40,175 nucleotides of DNA. Source: Pelagicoccus sp. GTDB lineage: Bacteria > Verrucomicrobiota > Verrucomicrobiia > Opitutales > Opitutaceae. The first letter of the stretch is position 1; the number at the start of each line of letters is the position of its first letter. Shown piece by piece: positions 15,740 through 23,248 of this stretch. Under the pieces are notes generated by a model that searched no databases, was not told where the DNA came from, and saw nothing but the letters and a program-made list of their open reading frames with translations. The DNA lies in assembly GCA_028284635.1 (NCBI GenBank), contig JANQRJ010000062.1:1-40175 (forward strand), given 5' to 3'. A program made the position numbers and the translations under genes.

Positions 15740-17326
15740 ATGCGATTCACACGACTCCTCTCCTCTTCTATCTTCCTCGCTTGCGCCGTTTTGGCCATCC
15801 CAGGAATCGAACTCGCCGCAGCCGGCGCCCCGCATGGAGCCGATTCCCACGACATGGAACCTTTTCCGCTGGAACAGGAAACCTACGTAGCCGCTGAAGC
15901 GGAGGCCGCAGCCGAATTGGGTAGGGATCTGACTTTGATCGAAACGCTCAAGCTGAGGGCCAACGAGGACCCGTTCAACGTAGTCGCCACAGCGATCTTC
16001 TTCCTGGCGATTGGCCACACCTTCGTGGCGGGCTCGCTCATGAAGAGGGCCCACAAGTACGAGCACGAGCATCAAGCGAAAATCAAGGCAGGCCTCATCA
16101 AGACCCACGGGGAAAAGCATCCCGTGAGTTTCAAGGCCACGCTCTTCCACTTCCTCGGCGAGGTGGAAGCCATATTCGGCCTATGGCTGATCCCGCTCAT
16201 GGGCGCCATCCTATTCATGAAGGGCGGCTTGGGCGAAGGCTGGCACGTGTTCACCTACTATATAGACAACAGCAACTACGTCGAACCCATGGTCGTCGTC
16301 GTCCTCATGGCCATCGCTTCCTCTCGCCCCATCGTACAGTCCGCCCAACGAAACGTCACCCTCATCGCCGGGCTAGGCGGACGCACTCCGGCAGCCTACT
16401 GGTTTGCCATCCTCACCATCGCCCCGCTGCTCGGCTCCTTCATTACCGAGCCCGCCGCCATGACCATCGCGGCCATCCTGCTCGGACAGCAGTTCTACAA
16501 GTTCAACCCGTCTCCAACTCACAAATACGCCACCCTCGGCCTGCTCTTCGTGAATATTTCGGTCGGCGGCACCCTCACTCACTTCGCTGCGCCGCCCGTG
16601 CTCATGGTGGCCGGTACCTGGGGCTGGGATATGCCGTTCATGTTCACTCACTACGGCTGGAAGGCGACCATCGGCATCGTCATTTCCAATCTGGTCTATT
16701 ATGCGATGTTCCGGAAGTCGTTCGCTCAGCTGAAAAGCAAAGCGGCCAGCGCTCCAGACGAGGGCCCTCCTGAACACTACGCTCCTCTCTGGGTAGCAGG
16801 GGTGCATGCCGCATTTCTCGCCTGGACCATCGTGGTGCTGCACCACCCAACGCTGTTCATCGGCGGTTTCCTCTTCTTCCTGGCTTTCACCATGGCCACC
16901 GACCACCACCAAAGCCAGATACAGCTCAAGGGCCCAATCCTCGTAGGCTTCTTCTTGGCCGGCCTAGTCACGCACGGCGGCTTGCAAGGCTGGTGGATCT
17001 CGCCGGTGCTCTCTTCGCTGACCGAGCTGCCGCTCTTCGTCGGAGCAACGCTGCTGACCGCTTTCAATGACAACGCGGCGATCACTTTCCTGGCATCCCA
17101 AGTACCCGCCTTCAGCGAGCCGGAAGCCGCCATGCTGCGCTACTCGGTGGTCGCCGGAGCCGTCACCGGCGGAGGGCTCACCGTCATTGCCAACGCCCCG
17201 AATCCAGCCGGACAGTCGATACTCTCCAAGTATTTCGAAGGCGGCGTAGCTCCACTGAAGCTGGCTCTCGGCGCGGTTATTCCGACCGTGATCCTGGCGC
17301 TCTGCTTCATGCTGCTGCCTTACTGA
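15740..17326 (+). CDS. Putative Na+/H+ antiporter (PF07399-like)
   Basis: The protein has 528 residues. A signal-peptide-like N-terminus (MRFTRLLSSSIFLACAVLA) is followed by about 60 polar residues. Roughly ten to twelve membrane segments then run to a hydrophobic C-terminal end. Conserved polar patches sit in membrane regions, for example FITEPAAMTIAA, FVNISVGGTLTHFAAPP and TAFNDNAAITFLAS. These match the family annotated as putative Na+/H+ antiporters (ion transporter superfamily). It stands divergent from the copper cluster and upstream of a second antiporter on the same strand. The gap to that gene contains hairpin P2, so the two may be separate units. Ion specificity is not shown by the sequence. 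Confidence 0.85.
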   Translation: MRFTRLLSSSIFLACAVLAIPGIELAAAGAPHGADSHDMEPFPLEQETYVAAEAEAAAELGRDLTLIETLKLRANEDPFNVVATAIFFLAIGHTFVAGSLMKRAHKYEHEHQAKIKAGLIKTHGEKHPVSFKATLFHFLGEVEAIFGLWLIPLMGAILFMKGGLGEGWHVFTYYIDNSNYVEPMVVVVLMAIASSRPIVQSAQRNVTLIAGLGGRTPAAYWFAILTIAPLLGSFITEPAAMTIAAILLGQQFYKFNPSPTHKYATLGLLFVNISVGGTLTHFAAPPVLMVAGTWGWDMPFMFTHYGWKATIGIVISNLVYYAMFRKSFAQLKSKAASAPDEGPPEHYAPLWVAGVHAAFLAWTIVVLHHPTLFIGGFLFFLAFTMATDHHQSQIQLKGPILVGFFLAGLVTHGGLQGWWISPVLSSLTELPLFVGATLLTAFNDNAAITFLASQVPAFSEPEAAMLRYSVVAGAVTGGGLTVIANAPNPAGQSILSKYFEGGVAPLKLALGAVIPTVILALCFMLLPY

Positions 17327-17363
17327 GGGCCGGAGGAAGGCGGCCTTTCGCTCTCCAACGACA

Positions 17364-17436
17364 ATCTTCATCTTCTTCTACTTCTGCTTCTTCATCACTC
17401 CCCTCAGAAGAAGAAGAAGGGGATGAAGATGAGGAT
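17364..17436. repeat. P-type hairpin P2
   Basis: 30-nt arms (17364-17393 and 17407-17436, about five mismatches) around a 13-nt loop. The first arm is pyrimidine-rich (ATCTTCATCTTCTTCTAC), the second purine-rich. It begins 37 nt after the antiporter stop codon. Confidence 0.75.
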
Positions 17437-17542
17437 ACGATGCTGCCTTCGAGCGCCAACGCACTCCCACCCCTTTACCATTGCCCGACTTCGCTCTTTC
17501 CACTCGGCGGGTCTTGGATAGGCTACGTCGAAACCGCCTTCC

Positions 17543-19912
17543 ATGACCGCGCTTGAACTTCTCCCAAACCTCCTGTCCCTGCCCCTTGCTGCCTCGGCGA
17601 CCAGCTCCGCCATCCTCGCCGATCTCGCCTGGATCATGCTCGGAGCAGCCGTCGCAACCATCGTATTCAGCCGCATAAAGCTGCCACCGCTTCTTGGATA
17701 CATCGCGGCTGGTTTCTTCCTTGGCCCGAATCTCGGGCTTTGGCCGCCGCTCGTCACCCTGTCCAACGTACAGGAACTCAGCGAGCTGGGCGTGGTTTTC
17801 CTGATGTTCTACATCGGTCTGGAATTCAACCTCGAGAAGGTCCGCCAAGTCTTCGCTCCCGCCTTCGCCGCACTCGCTCTCCAGACGCTGCTTATGGTCT
17901 TCATCGGCCTGCAGGTCAGCAAATGGCTCGGACTCTCCACCATGGATGGCTGGTTTCTCGGCGGGGTTCTCTCCATCAGCTCTTCAATGGTATCCGTAAA
18001 GCTGATGCGCGAAAACGGTTCCTTCAATCGCCAGCACGGCCAGCAGGCGGTCGGCATCCTGGTCTTCGAGGATATTCTGGCCATTCTATTGCTGGTCCTG
18101 CTCAGCGGCATGGCCGTAGAGGGCGAGTTCGACTACGCGGCCCTCGGCAAGACGACCTTCTTCATTGGACTGTTTATCGTATCCGTTTTTCTGATCGGCA
18201 AGCTGGGGGCCAAGCGCCTGATAGCCATCCTCGACTCGCGCGGCACTACGGAAATGATAACCATGGTGACGCTGGGCCTGATCTTCGGAGTCAGCCTGAT
18301 CGCCGAGCAATTCCAGTTCTCTTGGGCGCTCGGCGGATTTCTGGCCGGAGCCATTTTCTCGAACTCCCGACTCGCTCACAAGATCGAGAGCCTCACCGAG
18401 CCCCTGCGCGACCTCTTCTGCGCCCTCTTCTTCGTAGCGGTCGGCATGCTCATAGAACCCTCCTCTCTCTGGGCGAAGGCCCCTGTCATCCTGCTCGTTT
18501 CCGCAGTCGTCATCGCAGGCAAGTTTTCAGCTTGCTGGCTCGGACTCTTTATCGCGGGGCAGCCAGCTCGCACCGCTGGTCGGGCCGCTCTGATCAAGGC
18601 CCAAATCGGCGAATTCAGTTTCGTCATCACCGCAATAGGAGCCAAGTACGCTGCCACCGGACCAGAGCTGCAGACCATCGCATCCGGCGTGGCCTTCGTT
18701 ACGATCCTGCTCACCCCAGCCCTGATCAAAGGCGAAAAAACCATTCTCGACTTCATCGAAGCCCGCACCCCGAAGGCGCTCAAGGAATTCTGCCAACTGT
18801 ATGCGAAATGGCAGGACACGCTCGAGCTGTCGTTCAACCGCAGCTCCATCAGCCTGGCTCGCAAACCGATCTTCCGAATCCTGCTCTACTTTCTCATCAT
18901 CAACTCCATCATAATCGGCGCCGCCATCGTCTCCAACCACGTTGCGAAGCCCGATTTCGTGCCGATCGAGCAAACGTTCTTTTCCCAGATCCTCTTCCTC
19001 TCCTCCCTGCTCTTCAGCCTGCCCTTCCTCGTGGATACGGTACGCAACTTCAACGTGCTCGTTCTCCTCCTCTCCGATGCCGCATTGAGCAAGCCGCTCT
19101 TCCAGCAGTTTTCCAGCGGCGCTTTTCGTTCCGTATTCAATGGATTGATACTGCTGCTTTTGCTCTTCGTCTACGGCACGGTATTTCTCATCGTAGCTGC
19201 CCAGTTCTTTCCTTCCGGGGCGATGTTCTTCGCCTTCTCCATCGGAGCCATCATACTCGGCCTCGCCTTCTGGAAGAGACTCGTGTACATGCACAACCAT
19301 TGGGAACTCGCCTTCATCGAGGCCATGGAAAACGAGTCGCGCAGCCAGATCGAGAAGCGCATCGCCACCAACCTAACCCAGCTCGAGCGCAAGGACCCCT
19401 GGCAAGTATCCGTGGAGGCCGTCACCATCGAGGCATCGTCGCGCTGGACCGGCAAAGAGATCCACGAGATCGACCTGCGCCGCCAGACCGGGGCGACGAT
19501 CGCCGGCATCGAACGCGGAGGCTTCGATCTGACGGACATACAGGCACACTCCCGCCTATTTCCCCACGACAAGATCTTCCTGCTCGGCGAGCCCGACCAG
19601 ATCGCGGCCGCTCGCCTCTACCTCAACCAGCCCAAGAGCGACGAAGAGCCAGCGCCTTCTCCCTTCAGCTTCTCCAAGGAAATCATCCCGCCCCTAAGCC
19701 CCTGGAACGGACTCTCCATCAAAGATACTCGACTCCGCTCCGATCACGGCGTCACCATAGTTGGGATACAAAGATCCGGCGAACGCATCGTCAGCCCCAG
19801 CCCCGACGAGATCGTACACGAAGGCGACCTACTTCTCCTCATGGGCGCCGCCGACAGACTCGAGCAAGTCAACCTTCTGCTGGAAACGGAGACCGGAGCG
19901 ACGCCCAACTAG
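17543..19912 (+). CDS. CPA2-family cation/proton antiporter with two RCK C-terminal domains
   Basis: The protein has 789 residues. The first 390 or so form the CPA2 exchanger domain, with LPPLLGYIAAGFFLGP near residue 50 and the ELGVVFLMFYIGLEF helix. A second membrane block with about four helices at 440-590 is unusual in length for plain KefB proteins. Two TrkA-C/RCK-C domains follow at about 630-700 (VTIEASSRWTGKEI ... KIFLLGEPDQI) and 715-785 (LSIKDTRLRSDHGVTIVGI ... GDLLLLMGAADRL). It is probably a K+/H+ or Na+/H+ antiporter gated by a ligand at the RCK-C domains. There is no NAD-binding RCK-N domain, so it is not a typical KefC. Palindrome F2 begins 30 nt after its stop. Confidence 0.9.
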   Translation: MTALELLPNLLSLPLAASATSSAILADLAWIMLGAAVATIVFSRIKLPPLLGYIAAGFFLGPNLGLWPPLVTLSNVQELSELGVVFLMFYIGLEFNLEKVRQVFAPAFAALALQTLLMVFIGLQVSKWLGLSTMDGWFLGGVLSISSSMVSVKLMRENGSFNRQHGQQAVGILVFEDILAILLLVLLSGMAVEGEFDYAALGKTTFFIGLFIVSVFLIGKLGAKRLIAILDSRGTTEMITMVTLGLIFGVSLIAEQFQFSWALGGFLAGAIFSNSRLAHKIESLTEPLRDLFCALFFVAVGMLIEPSSLWAKAPVILLVSAVVIAGKFSACWLGLFIAGQPARTAGRAALIKAQIGEFSFVITAIGAKYAATGPELQTIASGVAFVTILLTPALIKGEKTILDFIEARTPKALKEFCQLYAKWQDTLELSFNRSSISLARKPIFRILLYFLIINSIIIGAAIVSNHVAKPDFVPIEQTFFSQILFLSSLLFSLPFLVDTVRNFNVLVLLLSDAALSKPLFQQFSSGAFRSVFNGLILLLLLFVYGTVFLIVAAQFFPSGAMFFAFSIGAIILGLAFWKRLVYMHNHWELAFIEAMENESRSQIEKRIATNLTQLERKDPWQVSVEAVTIEASSRWTGKEIHEIDLRRQTGATIAGIERGGFDLTDIQAHSRLFPHDKIFLLGEPDQIAAARLYLNQPKSDEEPAPSPFSFSKEIIPPLSPWNGLSIKDTRLRSDHGVTIVGIQRSGERIVSPSPDEIVHEGDLLLLMGAADRLEQVNLLLETETGATPN

Positions 19913-19942
19913 GGGGCATTCATCTCTCCTTCATCAGCTCTT

Positions 19943-19982
19943 TGCGCAATAACTCTGATCAGCTGATCAGAGTTATTGCGCA
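19943..19982. repeat. F2: 40-bp perfect palindrome
   Basis: Perfect self-complement around 19962/19963, without a loop, from TGCGCAATAACTCTGATCAG to its complement. It is the same core as F3 except for one base, and the symmetry stops at the TGCGCA ends. Confidence 0.92.
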
Positions 19983-20058
19983 GATCCGGATTTCATGTCT
20001 TGGTTATACGGGCTCCATTTCTAACGTTCCGCTTCTTTTAAAAAACAGCTACATACCC

Positions 20059-20826
20059 ATGCGACTTGGCTACAAATCGAAGATCCTCCTTGAGATGATC
20101 GCCTCGGCGGGCGCGGACATCGCACAGTTTTGCATCTTTCCCACCTCTTCCTTGATGAAAGCGGGCGGATGGTCCGAGGAACGCTCCATGACCCGCCACC
20201 TCAAGACCATGGAGAACGAGGGCTGGATCGTATGGGACGACTCCAGGGAAAGCGGCAAATGGAGCTTGAAGGTCACCGCCAGCGGTAGAAAGACACTGAC
20301 ATCGGACTTCGACCCAGCCAAGGCATGGTCCAGGGAATGGGACGAGCAATGGCGCATCATCGGCTTCGATCTTCCAGAGCGTCAGCAAGATATGCGACGC
20401 GAGCTTATATCCTGGCTCAAAACCCAGCGCTTCGGCTGTCTGCAACACAGCCTCTGGGTGACGCCTTGTTTCGACGATTCGTGGCATGCCGATCTGGCCA
20501 AGCTTAAGTTCAATCCAGCCGCCGTATCCTTTATCGAAGGACGCTCGTTTTCCCGGAGTTCGAATGCCGATTTCGTCAGGCGAGCCTGGAACTTCGATGA
20601 GATCAATCGACTGTATCGAGAGCTTCTGAGTCTTCACGCCAAGAGTTCACGGCCCGAACCAGGGTCATCCGAATTCTCTTCCTGGATACAAAGCGAGACG
20701 ACCCTGTGGCAAAACGCATTCGAAAGGGATCCTTTCTTGCCCAAGCCGCTGCTGCCCAAAGGTTATCTTGGAGAAAAGGCCGTCGCGACAAGAGGGAAGA
20801 CCTACGCCTCGTTTCTCGCAAAATAG
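20059..20826 (+). CDS. PaaX-like protein (winged helix + Cas2-like domain)
   Basis: The protein has 255 residues. Residues 1-80 form a winged helix-turn-helix (SMTRHLKTMENEGWIVWD). Residues 97-140 carry the PaaX middle domain, which has the Cas2-like ferredoxin fold: WRIIGFDLPE, with Asp at the place of the Cas2 metal Asp, then LKTQRFGCLQHSLWVTP. The C-terminal part ends with the family-typical DPFLPKPLLPKGYLGEKA. PaaX of phenylacetate degradation is a repressor of about 300 residues that senses an acyl-CoA. No aromatic-catabolic gene is nearby, so that role is not supported. The gene stands alone between palindromes F2 and F3. It may bind them, either as an autoregulator or as part of a mobile unit. 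The start is the first ATG that gives a normal wHTH; no Shine-Dalgarno sequence is seen. Confidence 0.85.
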   Translation: MRLGYKSKILLEMIASAGADIAQFCIFPTSSLMKAGGWSEERSMTRHLKTMENEGWIVWDDSRESGKWSLKVTASGRKTLTSDFDPAKAWSREWDEQWRIIGFDLPERQQDMRRELISWLKTQRFGCLQHSLWVTPCFDDSWHADLAKLKFNPAAVSFIEGRSFSRSSNADFVRRAWNFDEINRLYRELLSLHAKSSRPEPGSSEFSSWIQSETTLWQNAFERDPFLPKPLLPKGYLGEKAVATRGKTYASFLAK

Positions 20827-20858
20827 AAAATGTCCGTCGATTTCAGGCAGCTTCGCCG

Positions 20859-20916
20859 CCCCCTTTCTGCGCAATAACTCTGATCAGCTGATCAGGGTTA
20901 TTGCGCAGAAAGGGGG
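20859..20916. repeat. F3: 58-bp palindrome with one mismatch
   Basis: Centre between 20887 and 20888. The 40-bp core is that of F2 with one changed base (a G-T mismatch). The symmetry extends 9 bp further on each side (CCCCCTTTC / GAAAGGGGG). It begins 32 nt after the PaaX-like stop and might also act as its terminator. Confidence 0.9.
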
Positions 20917-20952
20917 TGTGGTTGAGGTGGGCTAAGGGGTGTTGGGCTTCGG

Positions 20953-22083
20953 CTACTGGCAAGGCACGAGCTCCTGCACCAGGGCTTTGAGAAGGCCTAG
21001 TTCGGCGGGATTCAGGGAGCGGATTTCCAGACTGCTGCCGAATACGCGTAGGGTACCGACTTTGATCGGCTGTTCCTGCTCGTCGTCGAAATCTTCGAAC
21101 TCCTCGCTTGGCGGTAGTGGCTCAGGCAATACGTGGGCCTCGAATACCGATTCGCCAAACGGGTCCACGCCGAACTCGGGCGGATCTACTTCGACGAAAA
21201 CCGGGTTAGCTCGCAGAGCGCTGACCGCGTCGAGCTTGCTGACCGCCAGCTCGAGCTTCGCCGCATAGAGTTCATCCGAATTGGGATTTGGCGCGCTTCC
21301 CTGGAGGATCTCGCCGCTCTCGCTATCTAGCTCATCCTGGATCGAAGCGCAGAGATTCCAAATCTCGGGCAGTTTATTCTGCATCGAATCCGGAAGGGCA
21401 GAGCCATCGGGCAGGTAATCCAGTATCGCCGCGACGATGCTGTCCGTCGCGTCCGCAGTACCGACGAACACGCCAGGGATGACATAGAGGCAATTCTCGT
21501 GGCGAAGGAAACGACCGAACATCAAAGCGCCTTCCTCAAGCGGTTCCTGGTCTCCAAAATCCACATACAGATACTCCTGCTCGGGACGAAAGACATCTCG
21601 TGCCGTATAGTATGGCAGGGCGTCGTCGGCCACCACAATTTCGATCAGCAGAGCCTGGCTGCCAGCCAGCTTCTCGATCACGATTCGAGCGTCGTTGCGC
21701 AGACTATCAGCAGAGCCGGCAAAGGCCTCCTTCAGCTGCGGCAAGTCCCCTTGCCTGAGAGCCCGGTCGAGCAGCGACCATTGCGCTTCGTAGGCGATCA
21801 GCGGAAGATCGCGTTCCGGCAGGAAACGGCGTTCCATCGAACCGAAGCAATCGGCCCAGGCCTCCTGGCCCACCGTTTTCTCCAGCCAACGCGTAGCTCC
21901 AGTCATTCCCCTTCCAACAATCGCGTCGAAGGCTTCAGGGGCGTCGGGGTTGAAGGGATTGAAGGGGCATGTCAGCGGACACTTGAGCCTAGTAACGCGT
22001 TCCTCTCCACAACGCTGCGGAGAGACGATCGCGTCGAGCGCCGGACAGTAGCGTTGCTTAGAGCTGGAAGTCGAGGAAACCAT
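20953..22083 (-). CDS. Conserved-looking hypothetical protein with N-terminal four-Cys cluster
   Basis: The protein has 376 residues and I do not recognise the family. The N-terminus has four Cys at 13, 25, 35 and 39 (RYCPAL, PQRCGEE, LKCPLTCPFNPFNP), a spacing suited to a zinc or Fe-S site. The middle is mixed alpha/beta, and there is a strongly acidic stretch near 330 (PSEEFEDFDDEQEQ). There is no signal peptide or membrane segment, so it is probably cytoplasmic. It is transcribed away from the VapBC pair, with an A-type unit between them, and ends near palindrome F3. Base composition resembles the neighbours. A role in nucleic-acid handling is possible but not supported beyond the Cys cluster. 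Confidence 0.75.
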   Translation of the reverse strand: MVSSTSSSKQRYCPALDAIVSPQRCGEERVTRLKCPLTCPFNPFNPDAPEAFDAIVGRGMTGATRWLEKTVGQEAWADCFGSMERRFLPERDLPLIAYEAQWSLLDRALRQGDLPQLKEAFAGSADSLRNDARIVIEKLAGSQALLIEIVVADDALPYYTARDVFRPEQEYLYVDFGDQEPLEEGALMFGRFLRHENCLYVIPGVFVGTADATDSIVAAILDYLPDGSALPDSMQNKLPEIWNLCASIQDELDSESGEILQGSAPNPNSDELYAAKLELAVSKLDAVSALRANPVFVEVDPPEFGVDPFGESVFEAHVLPEPLPPSEEFEDFDDEQEQPIKVGTLRVFGSSLEIRSLNPAELGLLKALVQELVPCQ

Positions 22084-22161
22084 AACGACAGGAATCTAAG
22101 CAGCCTCGATCTCAACTCCAGCCGGAAAATGGCGAGCTTGGAAACGCGGGCCCGTGCAGCG

Positions 22162-22188
22162 TGGACGCGGGCTGAAGCTCCGCGCTAC
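22162..22188. repeat. A-type REP, single unit (A5)
   Basis: GACGCGGGCTGAAGCTCC followed by GCGCTAC: one inverse-oriented A unit ending in CTAC. No partner is visible within 300 bp. It lies between vapC and the Cys-cluster gene. Confidence 0.7.
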
Positions 22189-22231
22189 GGGAAGCGAAAT
22201 CATTCGTCTCGCAAGAAGAGAAGCAACTCAG

Positions 22232-22639
22232 CTACAAAAACGGAATCTTCTCGGCAACGTCCCCATGCAGAAGATGCAGAGCGGCATCGAAAGTGGCGAG
22301 GCGAGCTCCTCGTTTTCTAGCGAGCTCGGCCAGCCAAGCATCCGTTATCTGCTTGGGGCCTTGAAGCATTTTGCAGGACACATCGTTGTAGTCCAAGTCC
22401 GCGTCCCAGAACTCGTGGCTTGGATGCTTGGAAATCCGCTTGAGCGTATTCCACGCGGCCGCTGCCGTCGGATCTTCCGCCGTAGCCATATGAACCCGCA
22501 ACAGGGTTCCCTGCGTAACGCAACATGTAGCGAATTTTTGGATACAATCGGAGGCGTACCATTCGTGGGCGCTTGCGTGGTGGGTGTGGTTGGCCATGCA
22601 GAGCGCGACGAGAACGTTGCCGTCGAGCAGCCAAGTCAT
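22232..22639 (-). CDS. VapC-family toxin (PIN-domain ribonuclease)
   Basis: The protein has 135 residues with a PIN fold. The N-terminal acidic residue is in MTWLLDGNVLVAL (D6), the central segment reads TQGTLLRV, and later acidic residues are in TDAWLAELA and LATFDAAL. Family members cleave specific RNAs with Mg2+ and are inhibited by the partner antitoxin. The start codon overlaps the antitoxin stop by 4 nt (ATGA), the usual antitoxin-first order. The RNA target cannot be told. The gene lies in a repeat-rich stretch, with A5 after it and D3 before the antitoxin. Confidence 0.9.
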   Translation of the reverse strand: MTWLLDGNVLVALCMANHTHHASAHEWYASDCIQKFATCCVTQGTLLRVHMATAEDPTAAAAWNTLKRISKHPSHEFWDADLDYNDVSCKMLQGPKQITDAWLAELARKRGARLATFDAALHLLHGDVAEKIPFL

Positions 22640-22866
22640 AGATAGCGTTCTTCGATTTCGTCTACAAGTTCAGGAGTCACAGGCCGCGACCCACGAACGA
22701 CGGGAAATCCGTTTCTCGATTTCGCTCGTCTCCCCGGCCGGCTGGATTGCTCCTGGCTCTTTCGAAGCAGACGATTCAAGACCGAACTGATGGATACGCC
22801 TTCGCTTTTCGCGATGCTCTTGGCCAAGACGTAAAGATCCTCGTCGAGATTGACTGTCAATCGCAT
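22636..22866 (-). CDS. VapB-family (ribbon-helix-helix) antitoxin
   Basis: The protein has 76 residues from the ATG at 22866; a longer frame to 22902 adds 12 residues ahead of the normal RHH start MRLTVNLDEDLY. Residues 2-8 form the DNA-binding beta-strand, and the helices span about 9-40 (LYVLAKSIAKSEGVSISSVLNRLL). The basic middle and the acidic end (TPELVDEIEERYL) form the toxin-binding tail. It precedes vapC with a 4-nt overlap. RHH antitoxins of this type repress their own operon. Confidence 0.88.
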   Translation of the reverse strand: MRLTVNLDEDLYVLAKSIAKSEGVSISSVLNRLLRKSQEQSSRPGRRAKSRNGFPVVRGSRPVTPELVDEIEERYL

Positions 22867-22959
22867 GGCGTCCGGTATGGTGCAGTGGTGCAGCGGTGTC
22901 AATCATCTTGTGAACCGTCGCGCTTGCCGATCGGATTTCAAAGCGATACGAATTTGGTT

Positions 22960-22990
22960 CGAGGCAGGGCCCGTGCGCGCCCCTACCTCG
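22960..22990. repeat. D-type fragment D3 (short hairpin)
   Basis: CGAGGCAGGGC and GCCCCTACCTCG pair with about two faults around an 8-nt loop. The arm text CGAGGTAGGG is shared with D2 at 25792. It lies upstream of vapB, and I see no gene from 22867 to 23244. Confidence 0.5.
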
Positions 22991-23046
22991 TAAACCGGAC
23001 AATGAGGGGATTTCTGGATTCCCATCGCTTTAGACACACATGCCTT

Positions 23047-23248
23047 CTAGTGTGGTGTCAGCTAAGTTCGCTGCATAAATTGAAGAGCGCCCGCGTCTCG
23101 CGGGCTGCTTGAGGCGTTTCGCCTCAAGCGACTCAACCAGAGGGACTTGGGCGAGACGCCCAAGCCAACACGCGAGACGCGTGTGCTCCCCTTTGACTAG
23201 ACTTACTGACAACTAATAGTGTAGCAAACTTCGCTTACACCACACTAG
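23047..23248. mobile_element. Element G: 202-bp MITE-like unit with terminal inverted repeats and four hairpins
   Basis: The ends are imperfect inverted repeats of about 28 bp: CTAGTGTGGTGTCAGC at the left, and the inverse of CTAGTGTGGTGTAAGC at the right. Inside are four compact hairpins at 23089-23105, 23107-23129, 23146-23164 and 23168-23184. Their stems differ but all share a GCG-NNN-CGC tip (loops TCT, TTT, AGA, AGA). There is no open frame. The right-hand CTAG overlaps the hrpB stop codon. No transposase is present, so it would be non-autonomous. Confidence 0.6.

Larger units (their letters stand above)
19943..20916. mobile_element. Candidate mobile unit: PaaX/Cas2-fold gene bracketed by F2 and F3 palindromes
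   Basis: The 974-bp unit contains one gene (20059-20826) flanked 76 bp upstream and 32 bp downstream by palindromes that share a 40-bp core. The layout copies single-gene elements whose ends are palindromes bound by the encoded protein, such as IS200/IS605 or RAYT-REP. The protein here is not a known transposase. Target-site duplications are not visible. This is a hypothesis drawn from layout. Confidence 0.35.

Noticed and set aside
17740-20826. 1028-codon plus-strand frame running through the antiporter and into the PaaX-like gene
   Set aside because: Its first two thirds are out-of-frame shadow of the antiporter gene (Arg/His/Pro-rich). Only the part from 20059 is a real protein.
20059-20826. 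Reading the PaaX-like gene as cas2 and the palindromes as CRISPR repeats
   Set aside because: There are only two palindrome copies, 876 bp apart, with no spacers and no cas1 or other cas gene. The winged helix and C-terminal part identify PaaX rather than Cas2.
23089-23184. Four hairpins of element G as a CRISPR array
   Set aside because: Only the 9-bp tip is shared; stems and distances differ, and there are no equal-length spacers.
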